A DNA stretch of 64,000 nucleotides from assembly GCF_000732945.1 (NCBI RefSeq), contig NZ_CP008944.1, positions 584,506 through 648,505 on the forward strand, written 5' to 3'. The stretch's first letter is position 1. Each line of letters begins with the position of its first letter. The position numbers were made by a program, and so were the translations under genes. This stretch comes from Corynebacterium atypicum. GTDB taxonomy: Bacteria; Actinomycetota; Actinomycetes; Mycobacteriales; Mycobacteriaceae. Shown one piece after another: positions 8,579 to 18,300 of the stretch. Under the pieces are notes generated by a model. That model did no database searches. It worked only from the letters and a program-made list of their open reading frames with translations, and was not told where the DNA came from.

Positions 8579-9933
8579 CGTCGCCCAGGGCGGTCGCGGT
8601 GGCCGTGGTGCGCCGTACGGCCGCGGCCTGAGCGCCCTACCGCGGAAGACCTACTGCGCTGATGGCGCTTCGGGCCGCGCTTGCCCGGTGCTGAGACCCC
8701 GAAGACCCGGCGTGCAGGGCCCACGGTCTCTGGCGCGGCGTCGGGAATGTCGAGGGCTTCTGCGAGCTCGGGTGAGGTAGAAAACCAGCGCGGTAGCTCC
8801 GCCATGTCCAAGCCGACTTCATCATTGATCGCCTGCCACTTGGGCGTCTCGTTGTAGCCCACCAAGGTCACTGCGGTACCCGAGTGGCCCGCCCGCCCCG
8901 TGCGCCCGATGCGGTGGATGTACGTCATCGGATCGTCCGGGGTCTGGTAGTTGATCACGTGGCTGACGTCATCGACATCGATGCCGCGGGCGGCCACATC
9001 GGTAGCTACCAGGATCTCTACCGTGCCGTCCCGGAACGCTCCCAAGGATCTCTCGCGCGCGCCCTGCCCGAGGTCGCCGTGCACAGAGGCGACCGTAAAA
9101 CCGCGGCCGGCTAGTTCCTCGGCGACTTGCGCCGCGGCGCGCTTGGTTCGGGTGAAAATGATCGTGCGGCCGCGCCCGTGTGCCTGCAGGATGCGGGCGA
9201 GCACGGCCGGCTTATCCATGCGGTGCGCCAAAAATGCCACCTGGCGGGTGCTCGCGTGGGTCAAGCCGGTCTCGGCAGCCTCGGCGCGGATGTGCACGGG
9301 CTTGTGCATGAATGTCCGCGCCAAAGAAAGGATCGGGCCGGGCATCGTCGCGGAGAAAAGCATCGTCTGGTGGCGGTGGGTGAGCGCGCTGAGGATCTTC
9401 TCGATGTCCGGCAGGAACCCGAGATCGAGCATCTCGTCTGCTTCGTCGAGCACGAGTACGGCGACCTGGTCTAAGCGCAGGTCCCCGCGATGGTAGAGAT
9501 CGATAAGTCGGCCCGGGGTGCCCACGACGACGTCGACGCCGCTTTCCAGGGCCTGGATCTGCTCCTCGTAGGGGCGCCCGCCGTAGATGGTGGTCACCCG
9601 CACCGGCAGCTTCGTCGCCGCCGCCGTGAGGTCCTCACCGACCTGTTCGGCGAGCTCCCGGGTCGGCGCGATGACGAGCGCACGCGGAGTGCCGTCGAGC
9701 TCCGCGATTGCGGCGTCGTCAAAGACCCGATCTAACAGGGGAACCCCGTAGCCCAAAGTCTTGCCCATCCCGGTCCGCGCCTGGCCGATGAGGTCGCGGC
9801 CGTCGAGCGCAATCGGCAGGGTGAGCTCCTGGATGGCGAAGGTGTGAGAGATACCTCGGGCGCTTAAGGTCTCAGTGATCTCGACGGCTACGCCGAGCTC
9901 AGCGAACGTGGGACTAGTACTAGCAGCAGACAC
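8575..9933 (-). CDS. rhlE: DEAD-box ATP-dependent RNA helicase RhlE
   Basis: RNA-remodelling helicase of the cytoplasm. The motifs are complete and in order: Q-motif region, motif I GQARTGMGKT, Ia PTRELAEQ, II LDEADEML, III SAT, then IIFTRTKRAAAQ, VATDVAARGIDVDDV (motif V) and HRIGRTGRAG (motif VI). The C-terminal tail is basic (KRGPKRHQRSRSS, RSGRGRTAHHG) and probably binds RNA. Length 452 aa is normal. GTG at 9933 has a TAGACT -10 element 7 bases upstream, indicating leaderless translation. Confidence 0.95.
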   Translation of the reverse strand: MSAASTSPTFAELGVAVEITETLSARGISHTFAIQELTLPIALDGRDLIGQARTGMGKTLGYGVPLLDRVFDDAAIAELDGTPRALVIAPTRELAEQVGEDLTAAATKLPVRVTTIYGGRPYEEQIQALESGVDVVVGTPGRLIDLYHRGDLRLDQVAVLVLDEADEMLDLGFLPDIEKILSALTHRHQTMLFSATMPGPILSLARTFMHKPVHIRAEAAETGLTHASTRQVAFLAHRMDKPAVLARILQAHGRGRTIIFTRTKRAAAQVAEELAGRGFTVASVHGDLGQGARERSLGAFRDGTVEILVATDVAARGIDVDDVSHVINYQTPDDPMTYIHRIGRTGRAGHSGTAVTLVGYNETPKWQAINDEVGLDMAELPRWFSTSPELAEALDIPDAAPETVGPARRVFGVSAPGKRGPKRHQRSRSSAVGRSGRGRTAHHGHRDRPGRR

Positions 9934-9940
9934 GCCTAAG

Positions 9941-9946
9941 AGTCTA
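9941..9946 (-). promoter_or_regulatory. -10 box TAGACT of rhlE
   Basis: On the minus strand TAGACT (9946-9941) ends 7 bases before the GTG start of rhlE. No ribosome-binding site intervenes, so the transcript is probably leaderless. Confidence 0.5.
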
Positions 9947-10050
9947 TCGGGCGGCGGCTATGATGGTGGCCATGTCGCGGGCGGGCGGCCTTAAGCCGGG
10001 CGCCTGACCGCACCGACCGACTGTGCAGAAAGCGAGCTCTGGCTAGATTT

Positions 10051-10284
10051 ATGGAACTGAAGATCGGGTTTAAAGACTCTCCTCGCGAGCTGGCGATCGA
10101 GGCCAAAGGGGGCGCGGGAGAGATATCGGCGGCCGTGCGTGCGGCGCTCGATGGGTCGTCTCCGCTCTTGCAGCTGACCGACGCGCGCGACCACCAGTAC
10201 GTGGTGCGAGCCGAGTCCGTCGCATGGGTGTCCATCGGTGCGGAGGCGCGCCGGGCTGTGGGGTTTGGCGGGGCGTCCGCCTAG
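10051..10284 (+). CDS. DUF3107 protein (TB9.4-like)
   Basis: A 77-residue protein starting MELKIGFKDSPRELAIEAKG and ending around EARRAVGFG. This is the compact actinobacterial DUF3107 family (TB9.4 next to Rv3208 in M. tuberculosis). It has no catalytic motif, signal peptide or membrane helix. A plausible -10 (TATGAT, 9959-9964) lies in the divergent gap with rhlE. Function unknown. Confidence 0.8.
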   Translation: MELKIGFKDSPRELAIEAKGGAGEISAAVRAALDGSSPLLQLTDARDHQYVVRAESVAWVSIGAEARRAVGFGGASA

Positions 10285-10382
10285 GGCCAAAAAGCCCAGG
10301 CGCCAGCCGGCGCACCACCTCCCTAGAAGCCAGCGGCCAGCGCAGCGCGCGTAATGGCCGCGTTGAACCCCGAAGTTAGCTG

Positions 10383-11243
10383 ATGTCGAACGAACCCTGG
10401 TATGTGCGTTTCGCACGATTCTTTGGCTGGCGGGCCTACGCTATCCCCGTCCTCGCCGTGATCTCGGTGTGGGTGATCGTCGACGCCTTCACCGGTGTCT
10501 CCGATGAAACCGCGCAGCGCGACGGCGCGGCGGAAACGTTGAGCACGCAGCTGGCGGCGGGGCCCGACCCCATGGACCAGGAGCAGCTAAATACCCAGCT
10601 TAACCAGCTTCCTGAGGGGGCGGACTTCGCGCGCAGCGGCACCGGGGAGTACCGGACGATCGGGCAACCCGGCGCGCAGGCGGGTAAGGGCACGGAGAAG
10701 GTGGTGCGCTACGTCATCAAAGTAGAGGAGGGGGTAGATACCTCTTCCCTGGGCGGCGACGACGCTCTGGCGCGGATGATAGATGCGACGCTGACTAACC
10801 CTGCGGGGTGGACACACGACGAGCGGTTTAGGTTCGAGCACGTTGCGGCCGACGACGACCCCACGATGCATATCCAGCTGACCTCGGTTGATACGACGCA
10901 CGAGACGTGCGGGGCGGACCTGGACATGGAGACGAGTTGCTTCTACGGCGACGGTAACCGGGTGGTGATCAACCATGCGCGCTGGGTGCGCGGTGCCACG
11001 CCCTTCCAGGGAGACATCGGCAGCTACCGGCAGTACGTGATTAACCACGAGGTGGGCCACGGGCTCGGTTACGCCAAGCACCAGCCGTGTGGCGGCGATG
11101 ACGAGCTGGCGCCGGTGATGATGCAACAGACGCTCAGCCTGAATAACCAGGATCTGCATACTATCGATCCCAGGGAGGTCTACCCGGATGCCGACGAGAC
11201 CTGCCGCTACAACGCGTGGCCCTATCCCCGGGTGACCTCCTAG
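10383..11243 (+). CDS. membrane-anchored DUF3152 protein with a metalloprotease-like motif
   Basis: A 286-aa protein with one N-terminal transmembrane segment (AYAIPVLAVISVWVIVDAF, about residues 19-37) and a large extracytoplasmic domain. The C-terminal part has NHEVGHGLGYAKHQPC, an HExxH-like zinc site in the form HEVGHGLGYAKH (HExxHxxGxxxH, the metzincin pattern), so zinc peptidase activity is plausible. Several cysteines (near CGADLDMETSC and the final DETCRYNAW) may form disulfides. It matches the DUF3152 family (Rv3207c) in length, topology and neighbourhood. Substrate unknown. Confidence 0.85.
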   Translation: MSNEPWYVRFARFFGWRAYAIPVLAVISVWVIVDAFTGVSDETAQRDGAAETLSTQLAAGPDPMDQEQLNTQLNQLPEGADFARSGTGEYRTIGQPGAQAGKGTEKVVRYVIKVEEGVDTSSLGGDDALARMIDATLTNPAGWTHDERFRFEHVAADDDPTMHIQLTSVDTTHETCGADLDMETSCFYGDGNRVVINHARWVRGATPFQGDIGSYRQYVINHEVGHGLGYAKHQPCGGDDELAPVMMQQTLSLNNQDLHTIDPREVYPDADETCRYNAWPYPRVTS

Positions 11244-11306
11244 GCGTGAGTGTCACTTGCGCAGGCCGGATGAGGCGCCGGTGCGCGGAATGGAAGAAGG
11301 CGAACG

Positions 11307-12146
11307 ATGACTAACGACGCCCGGGCCCAGGTCCCGGCCCACGTTCTTGCGGCTTTCCAGGTGGACGATACGGCCACGCCCGTCGCGTTAGGGGCGCCCT
11401 GGGGCAACGGGTGGCGGATGGGGGCGATTGTGCTTGCCCCGGCCGTGGGCCCCCAGGTGATGTGGTCGGCGAGGGTGCGCGAGCGCCTGCAGGTTCCCGG
11501 TGTGCAGGTAGTGCGTCCGGTGCGAGCCACTGATGGGCGATTCTTATCCGCCGGGTGGCGCGCTAACCAGTTCGTGGCGGGCAGCCCGCAGGCCAGGGTG
11601 GACGAGGTTGTTGCCGCTGGGCTGCGGTTGGAGGAGGCGCTGGCTGCGGTGGTTTCCGGCAGTGCGGCGCGCCCGGAGTCGGACGCCGATGACGTTTTCT
11701 GCGCTGCCGATCGGGCGGCGTGGGCGCCTCCGGAAGAGCGCGTGCTCGACGGCGTTGAAGATGGGCTTGCCCGGGATTTGTTGGTACAGTTGCGCGCCGC
11801 CATGGAGCCGGTAGCGGGGTCGCCGGTAGCCGGGCACGCGGATCTCCTTGCCACGACGTTGTTCGCCCCCTCCCGCCCGCCGATTGTGACCGACCTGGTG
11901 GGGGTGTGGCACCCACGCGGGTACACCGCGGCGCAGGTGATCGTCGATGGCCTGCTCGCCGAGGCCGTCGATGGCGGAGTCATCGCCCGCAACCGGCATA
12001 TCGACCAGTTGGATCAGCTGTTGGTGCGCGCCGCGGCCTATCGGGTGTGGGTGCATGTGCTGCTCCCTGATCCGAACCCGAAAGCCAGTTCGAAACTTGC
12101 CGGCATGGTGGGGCACGTGCTGTCTCGGGTCTCTGGCAGTCTGTGA
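11307..12146 (+). CDS. TIGR02569-family actinobacterial protein
   Basis: A 279-aa cytoplasmic protein. The opening VPAHVLAAFQVDD, the motif APWGNGWRMGAIVLAP and the C-terminal VIARNRHIDQLDQLLVRA are what I associate with TIGR02569, an uncharacterised actinobacterial family found next to the AdnAB genes. Some members resemble aminoglycoside-phosphotransferase-like folds, but no kinase motif is clear here. ATG 11307 is preceded by GGAAGAAGG. adnA starts 3 bases after its stop, so it is likely the first gene of the adnAB operon. Confidence 0.75.
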   Translation: MTNDARAQVPAHVLAAFQVDDTATPVALGAPWGNGWRMGAIVLAPAVGPQVMWSARVRERLQVPGVQVVRPVRATDGRFLSAGWRANQFVAGSPQARVDEVVAAGLRLEEALAAVVSGSAARPESDADDVFCAADRAAWAPPEERVLDGVEDGLARDLLVQLRAAMEPVAGSPVAGHADLLATTLFAPSRPPIVTDLVGVWHPRGYTAAQVIVDGLLAEAVDGGVIARNRHIDQLDQLLVRAAAYRVWVHVLLPDPNPKASSKLAGMVGHVLSRVSGSL

Positions 12147-12149
12147 TGT

Positions 12150-15100
12150 ATGGCCGATACGTCGTCTTCACCGCCTGCTTACCCGCCCGCGAATTCTGCT
12201 GCGCTGCCGGAGGTACGTCTGCGTGCGGATGGTGCCTCCGCCCCCGCGCGCGACTGGTCGGAGCTTGAGCCGGGCCTGCCGAGCACGGGGCTGTGGCAGG
12301 TAACGGGCGTCGCCGGCGCGGGGGTGACCAGCTTGGTCGTCGATACGGCGGCCGCGCGGCTTGCTGAAGGGTTGGATCCCTCGGGGCTCATGGTGATCAC
12401 TGCCTCAAAAGAGGCGGCCGCGCGGATGCGCACCGAGCTCAACGCCATCATCGCCGGGCGCGCGGGCGGTAACGAGGGCTTCGTCTCTGACAACGCGTTG
12501 GTGCGCCCCATCCACTCGGTGGCCTTCGCGCTGCTGCGATTGGGGTTAGACGAGGACGTCAGGCTGATCACCGGCGCGCAGCAGGACACGGTGATCCGTG
12601 AGCTCTTAGCCGGGCAGGCCGAGGAAAACCGCGGGCAGTGGCCGCCCGAGCTGCGGCCGGCGCTGAATTACTTGGGCTTTGCCCGCCAGCTGCGCGATTT
12701 CCTCCTGCGCGCCGCCGAGCGCGGCGTTGGGCCGGACTACCTTGCGAACCTCGCGCGCGCGTATGCGCGGCCGATGTGGGCCGGGGCGGCGGACTTCCTC
12801 ACCGAATACCGGCAAACCATGGCGCTGGCGGGCACCCATCAGTTCAGCGCCTCGGAGTTGGTGGCCGCGGCGCTTCAGGTGCTTGACTCCGCGCCCGAAT
12901 TGGTGGACTCGCTGGGGCTGCACACCGTGCTTGTTGACGACGCCCAGCACCTGGACCCGCGGTCAGTGGACCTTGTGCGCACGCTCGCCGAGCACGTCTG
13001 CGCGCGTTCTACAGGATTGGCCGTTATCGCCGGCGATCCGGACCAGTCGATCTTTCGCTTCCGCGGCGCCAGCTCGGCGTGGTTGCACGGCTTCGATGCA
13101 GACCACCGGATCCGGCTGGAGGAGAGCCGGCGCGATCCCAAGGTGGGGGCAGTGATCGCGACGAGTGCAGTGGAGCATCGCGCGGTGGTGGCCGACGCGG
13201 TGCGGCGTGCCCACCTGATCGACCGGGTCGACTGGCAGGATATCGCGGTGATCGTGCGAAAAAGCAGCCAAATCGAGGCGGCCCGCCGCGGCCTGTTGGC
13301 GGCCGGGGTCCCGGTGCACGTCAGCGCAACCGACGTCGTGCTGTCCGAGCAGCCGATCGTGTCCGGCCTTTTGCTGGGGGTGCGTGCGCTGGAGACGACC
13401 CTGAGCGCCGCCGAGCTGCACAAGCTGGTCCTGGGGCCGATCGGGGGCGCGGATCCGATCACGTTACGCCGGCTGCTGCGGGGCTTGCGTCGGGTGCGTA
13501 TGGACCAGCGCGCGGTGGCGACGCTTGCGGAGCTTGTGGATCCGCGTGCCGAGCGAGATCCCGAGCTGGAGGATTCGGTTGCGGGCGTTCTTACCGGCCG
13601 GGAACGAGACGTACTCGATCGGCTCCGCAGGGTGCTCGCCGCCGGTTTCGAGGCGTATTCGCAGGGCGGCTCCGTCGAAGAGGTGCTCTGGGGACTCTGG
13701 CAAGCCACCGGGCTGACCGAGCGGTTGTCCGCCCGGGCGCTGCGCGGGGGCGCTGCCGGCTCCCAAGCCGATCGGGAGCTCGATGCGATGATGGCGCTTT
13801 TCGATGCCGCGGGGGACTGGGTCGAGCGGCGCCCACAGGCGGGCCTCGCGTCGTTCGTGACGAGCATCACCGAACAGGAGCCGCCGACCGGCGTGCGCGA
13901 TCGGCGGGTGGACACGCCGCAAGCTGTCTCGGTGCTCTCCGCCCACTCCGCGGCCGGCCGGCAGTGGCGCCGCGTGGTCGTCGCCGGGGTACAAGACGAC
14001 GTCTGGCCGGCGCTGGGCGAGACGGGATCGCTTTTCGAGCAGGAGGAGTTCATCGACCTTCTTGATCGCGGGGTGGACCCGAACCTGCCCAAGGACCCGC
14101 TTGCGCCGGCCGGCCGCGGAGAGAAGCTCGCCGAGGAGCGCCGGCTATTCCATCACGTTGCCATGCGTCGGGCCACCGAGGAGGTAATTGTCACCGCCGT
14201 CGACGCCCCGGATGCCGACCAGCCGACGGAGCCGTCGCGGTTCATCGCCGAGCTGGGTTGCCCCGTGCGCAAGCTCGACGCGGGCCGGCTCACCGGCGCC
14301 GACGCGCCCGAGGCCGCGGAGAGCCACGATCCGGGGCCGGGAGGCGGGGAAGCGGAGCAACCGCGGTTCTCGGTGCTGTCCGTGCCGCACCTCGTCGCGG
14401 AGTTGCGGCGGGCGGCCTGCCTGGGCAGCGCCGCGCCTGCCCGCCGGGAGCAGGCGATTCGTCAGCTCTGCCGGCTCTACTCGGCGGAGGTTCCCGGGGC
14501 TGACCCCGAGCAATGGTGGGACAATCGCCAGCTTTCCGACGCCCGCGAGCTGGTCCCGCCGGGGCGGGTGCGGCTTTCGCCCTCGAAGATTGAGGCGCTC
14601 GTCGCCTGCCCGCTGCGCGCAGAATTAGAGGGGGTGGCTCAGGACCAGGACACCCCCGTCTACCTGACCAAGGGCACGCTCGTGCACGCGTTCGCAGAGG
14701 CCGTCGCCCAGGGAGTAGACCCCAACTGGGCGCGGGGGCAGGTAGTCGAGGCTTTTGCGGACGTCCTCGCGGTGCCGTCGTGGAGCAGGCAACATCAGCT
14801 CGAGGAGTTCACTGAGCTGTTGGACTGCACGGCGCGGTGGATTCAGGGGCGTTCCGGCCCCTTCGAACTGCTCGGCGTCGAGGTGCCCTTCGACGTGGCC
14901 ATCGGCAGCGAGGTGTCGATTTCCGGGCGGATCGATCGTCTGGAGCGCGAGCGCTCGAGCGGGCAGGTATTCGTGGTGGACCTGAAGACCGGAAAGACCG
15001 CGCCCTCGAACAAGGCCGCAGAAGACAACCCGCAGCTGTTTGCCTACCAACTCGCGCTGTCGCGCAGTGAGCTACGCGCCGGCGCCAGCGAGATCGGCGC

Positions 15101-15356
15101 GGGCAGCGAGCACCCGGAGCGCGGCGGCGCGCTGCTCGTCTACCCCGCAAAACAGCTCAGAGGCGGCACACCTACGGTGCGCGCCCAGTCTGCCAAGACC
15201 GAGGATGAGCTCGATGAACTTGCGGCCGAGCTTCCCGCTTTGGCCGCGCAGCGCCGTGGGCCGCGCCTTGTGGCCCGGATCAACGATGGCTGCACCAGCT
15301 GCCAGCTCAAGACAATGTGCCCGGCGCACTCGGGAAGGACGGCGTTTGATGACTAA
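12150..15356 (+). CDS. adnA: AdnA-type helicase-nuclease subunit with degenerate ATPase
   Basis: Subunit of the actinobacterial AdnAB motor-nuclease that resects double-strand breaks. The N-terminal UvrD-like ATPase is degenerate: the P-loop reads GVAGAGVTS (about residues 53-61, with Val59 where Lys is required), and motif II is VDDAQ rather than DEXQ. The C-terminal RecB-type nuclease is intact: GRIDRLERE and VVDLKTGK (about 926-950) with QLFAYQLAL. A [4Fe-4S] signature is present: Cys near residue 819 (VACPLRAEL) plus CTSCQLKTMC near 1048. Length 1068 aa fits. adnB begins inside its 3' end (8-base overlap), indicating coupled translation. In the mycobacterial enzyme the AdnB motor dominates, so loss of the AdnA ATPase is tolerable. 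Confidence 0.9.
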   Translation: MADTSSSPPAYPPANSAALPEVRLRADGASAPARDWSELEPGLPSTGLWQVTGVAGAGVTSLVVDTAAARLAEGLDPSGLMVITASKEAAARMRTELNAIIAGRAGGNEGFVSDNALVRPIHSVAFALLRLGLDEDVRLITGAQQDTVIRELLAGQAEENRGQWPPELRPALNYLGFARQLRDFLLRAAERGVGPDYLANLARAYARPMWAGAADFLTEYRQTMALAGTHQFSASELVAAALQVLDSAPELVDSLGLHTVLVDDAQHLDPRSVDLVRTLAEHVCARSTGLAVIAGDPDQSIFRFRGASSAWLHGFDADHRIRLEESRRDPKVGAVIATSAVEHRAVVADAVRRAHLIDRVDWQDIAVIVRKSSQIEAARRGLLAAGVPVHVSATDVVLSEQPIVSGLLLGVRALETTLSAAELHKLVLGPIGGADPITLRRLLRGLRRVRMDQRAVATLAELVDPRAERDPELEDSVAGVLTGRERDVLDRLRRVLAAGFEAYSQGGSVEEVLWGLWQATGLTERLSARALRGGAAGSQADRELDAMMALFDAAGDWVERRPQAGLASFVTSITEQEPPTGVRDRRVDTPQAVSVLSAHSAAGRQWRRVVVAGVQDDVWPALGETGSLFEQEEFIDLLDRGVDPNLPKDPLAPAGRGEKLAEERRLFHHVAMRRATEEVIVTAVDAPDADQPTEPSRFIAELGCPVRKLDAGRLTGADAPEAAESHDPGPGGGEAEQPRFSVLSVPHLVAELRRAACLGSAAPARREQAIRQLCRLYSAEVPGADPEQWWDNRQLSDARELVPPGRVRLSPSKIEALVACPLRAELEGVAQDQDTPVYLTKGTLVHAFAEAVAQGVDPNWARGQVVEAFADVLAVPSWSRQHQLEEFTELLDCTARWIQGRSGPFELLGVEVPFDVAIGSEVSISGRIDRLERERSSGQVFVVDLKTGKTAPSNKAAEDNPQLFAYQLALSRSELRAGASEIGAGSEHPERGGALLVYPAKQLRGGTPTVRAQSAKTEDELDELAAELPALAAQRRGPRLVARINDGCTSCQLKTMCPAHSGRTAFDD

Positions 15357-18300
15357 CCCCACCGCTCGGCCGGAGATCTCCGCGCGCCTGCTCGCAGATC
15401 TTCTGAGCCAGCCGATGCCCACCGATCAGCAGGCCGCCGTGATCGAGGCCCCGCCCGGGCCGCTGCTCATCGTGGCCGGAGCCGGGGCCGGCAAGACAGC
15501 CACGATGGCCTCGCGCGTCGTCTGGCTGGTGGCCAACGGTTACTGTCACCCCGACGAGGTATTGGGGCTCACGTTTACCCGCAAGGCCGCGCAGCAGCTG
15601 GGCAAACGCATCCGGGACCGGCTGGCCCAGCTCGCCGGGAGCCCCAAGCTCGCCCAGGTCGACCCCACGGGCAGGCTCGCCGAGGTGCTTGCGAACGCGG
15701 CCCCGACGACCGCGACGTACGATTCCTACGCGGGATCACTGGTGAGCGAGTACGGGCTGCTGCTCCCGGTGGAACCGGGCGCGCGGATCATCGGGGATAG
15801 CGAGCAATTCGTTATCGCCTCCGAGGTAGTTGAGAACTACACCGGGGCGCTAGAAACCACCTACAAAGTCGACACCGTCATCGACTACCTCCTCCGGCTC
15901 GAAGCCGAGCTGGCCACCCAACAAGCCGACCCGCAGGAGGTTGCAGCCGAGGCCGAGGCGTTCGTGCGCCTCGTGCAGGAGCTCCCGCGCGGCAAAAGGC
16001 AAAAAGAGACCATCAACAAAAAGCTCGTCGGCTGGATGGACACCCAGCAACTGCGTGCGGCGCTGCTCGAACTCGTCGAGCAGCTGCATGCCGAATACGA
16101 CGAACGACAGGTGAGCACCTTCCACGCGCAGATGCAGCAGGCTGCTCGCCTCGCCAGCGAGCATTCCGCCGTAGGTGAGGCACAGCGTCGCAAGTTCCGG
16201 GTGGTCATGCTCGACGAGTATCAAGACACCTCGCACGCCCAGCGGGTGCTGCTGCGCAGCCTGTTCGGGCAGGGAGTCGACCCGGAACTGACCGTCAACG
16301 CTGTGGGCGACCCGATGCAGGCCATCTACTCCTGGCGCGGAGCCACCTCGAATAACCTCAGCGCCTTCGTCCAGGACTTTTCCGTCGACGGCGTCGAGCC
16401 CGCGCCCAAGGCGGAACTGACTACCAGCTTCCGCAACCCGAAAAGCGTACTCGCGGTGGCCAACGATGTTTCGGCGGCTGTCCTGGGCCCGGCAGGCTCG
16501 GCGAATCGCACCGTGGCCGCGCTCGAGCCCTTTGGAGAAAACGCCGGCGAGGTGGAATTCTCCTGGTTTGAGACCGCCGCCGAGGAGCGCGCCGCAATTG
16601 CCGATCACCTCGCCGAGGCGTATCGGAAGGATAAAGAGGCAGGTGAGCGCTTTACCGCCGCTGTGCTCGTACGCGCGAACGCGGCCGCCGTGCCCATCTA
16701 CGCGGAGCTGGCCGCACGCGGGGTGCCCGCGGAGATCGTCTCTAGCTCCGGGCTCATCGATATTCCCGAGGTAGCGGACCTGATCGCCGTGGCCACGATG
16801 CTCGCGCGCCCGGCCGATAACGCCGCGGCGTTGCGCGTTTTGACCAGCCCCATGGTGGGGTTATCCCTGGCGGACGTCAAAGCGCTCGGCGCGCGGGCAC
16901 GCACGCTCGCCGAGCGGGCCCAACCGGGCGCGGCCCCGGCAGATGAGAACCCAGCGGGCTCGGCGGAGGACGATGCCCGCGCCCGGCTGCTGGCTGAGAT
17001 CGCGCAGGCCACCCCGGTGGATACAGACCAGCTCACCGGGCTTGCCGACGCGGTGGCCGACCCCGGCGAAGGGGAAGGGCTGAGCAGCGAGGGGCTCACC
17101 CGTATCCGGCGTCTCAACGCGACGCTGCGGCAGCTGCGCACGTCCTCCCTGCACAAAGCACTGCCCGAACTGTTCGCCGATATCGAGCTAGCAATGGGGC
17201 TGCGCACCGAAGTCCTCGCCGAGGCGGACCCGAACGCGGACGGCGCGCCGGGAGTCGTGCACCTCGATAAGTTCTTCGATGAGGTCGCCGCGTTCGGCGC
17301 AGTCCCCGGCGCCACGCTAGGGCAGTTCCTGGACTTTCTCCAGGTCGCCCGCGATCGTGAGCGCGGGCTCGCCCCAGGAGAGGTCACGGTGCGCGCCGAT
17401 CGCGTGCAAATCCTGACGGTGCACAAGGCCAAAGGCCTGGAGTGGCGGCACGTTGCCGTTGCCCACGTCATGGCCAGGGGCTGGGAGGGAAAGGCGGAGA
17501 CGTTTTTAACCAACGTGTTTAAGCTGCCCCCGGGCGTTGGCGGGGACCCCGATGCGGCCGAGGACTTCACGGCCGGGGCTGCCGAGGACCGCCGCGAGTT
17601 CGAGCAGCTAGCCGGGGAGTACAACGAGGCCGAAAAGGCGCAGCAGAACGAGGAGGCTGCGCGGCTGTTCTACGTCGCGGTGACGCGCGCAGAAGCGGGC
17701 CTCTGGGTCTCCGGAGCCAGTTTCACTGATACCGCGCAGAGCCAGGGCAAGCCGTTTGAGCCCTTCGCCCAGCTGAAGAACCGATTCCCCGACGCCGTCG
17801 GCTACTGGTTCGTACCCGAGGACAAGGCAGCAGACGGCGCCACCGACATCCCCGACGCCGCGGCCGGAGGGGACGCGGAGGAACCAAACGACGTGCTCTT
17901 TCCCGCGGTGGTCCCGCGCCCCGGGGCGCGTGCCGCGGCGTCGGAAATTGGCAGCCTCGTCGCGGCGGGGGAACTGCCCGGACTCGCCGACGACGAGCTA
18001 TCGTACCAGTGGGAAGCCGACGTTACGGCGCTCGTGGAGGAGCAGCGCGCGCTCGACGCCCCAGTCGTGGAGGTGGTTCTGGGCGGGCGCCTGACCGCAT
18101 CCGACCTGGTGAACCTGAAGCGCGATCCGATCGCCTTCGCGCGCTGGCTGCGCCGCCCGGTGCCCTTCAAACCCAATTCCTACGCCAAGCGGGGCACCGC
18201 CTTCCACGCCTGGCTGGAAGACCGCTTTGCCGGGGCAAGCCTGCTCGATGAAGACCAACTGCCGGGGCTCGGCGAGGAAGAAGTGGATCCGGCGCGGCTG

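Noticed and set aside
12875..14092. A 405-aa minus-strand frame rich in Ser and Arg
   Set aside because: Shadow of adnA; composition is typical of the reverse frame of a GC-rich gene.
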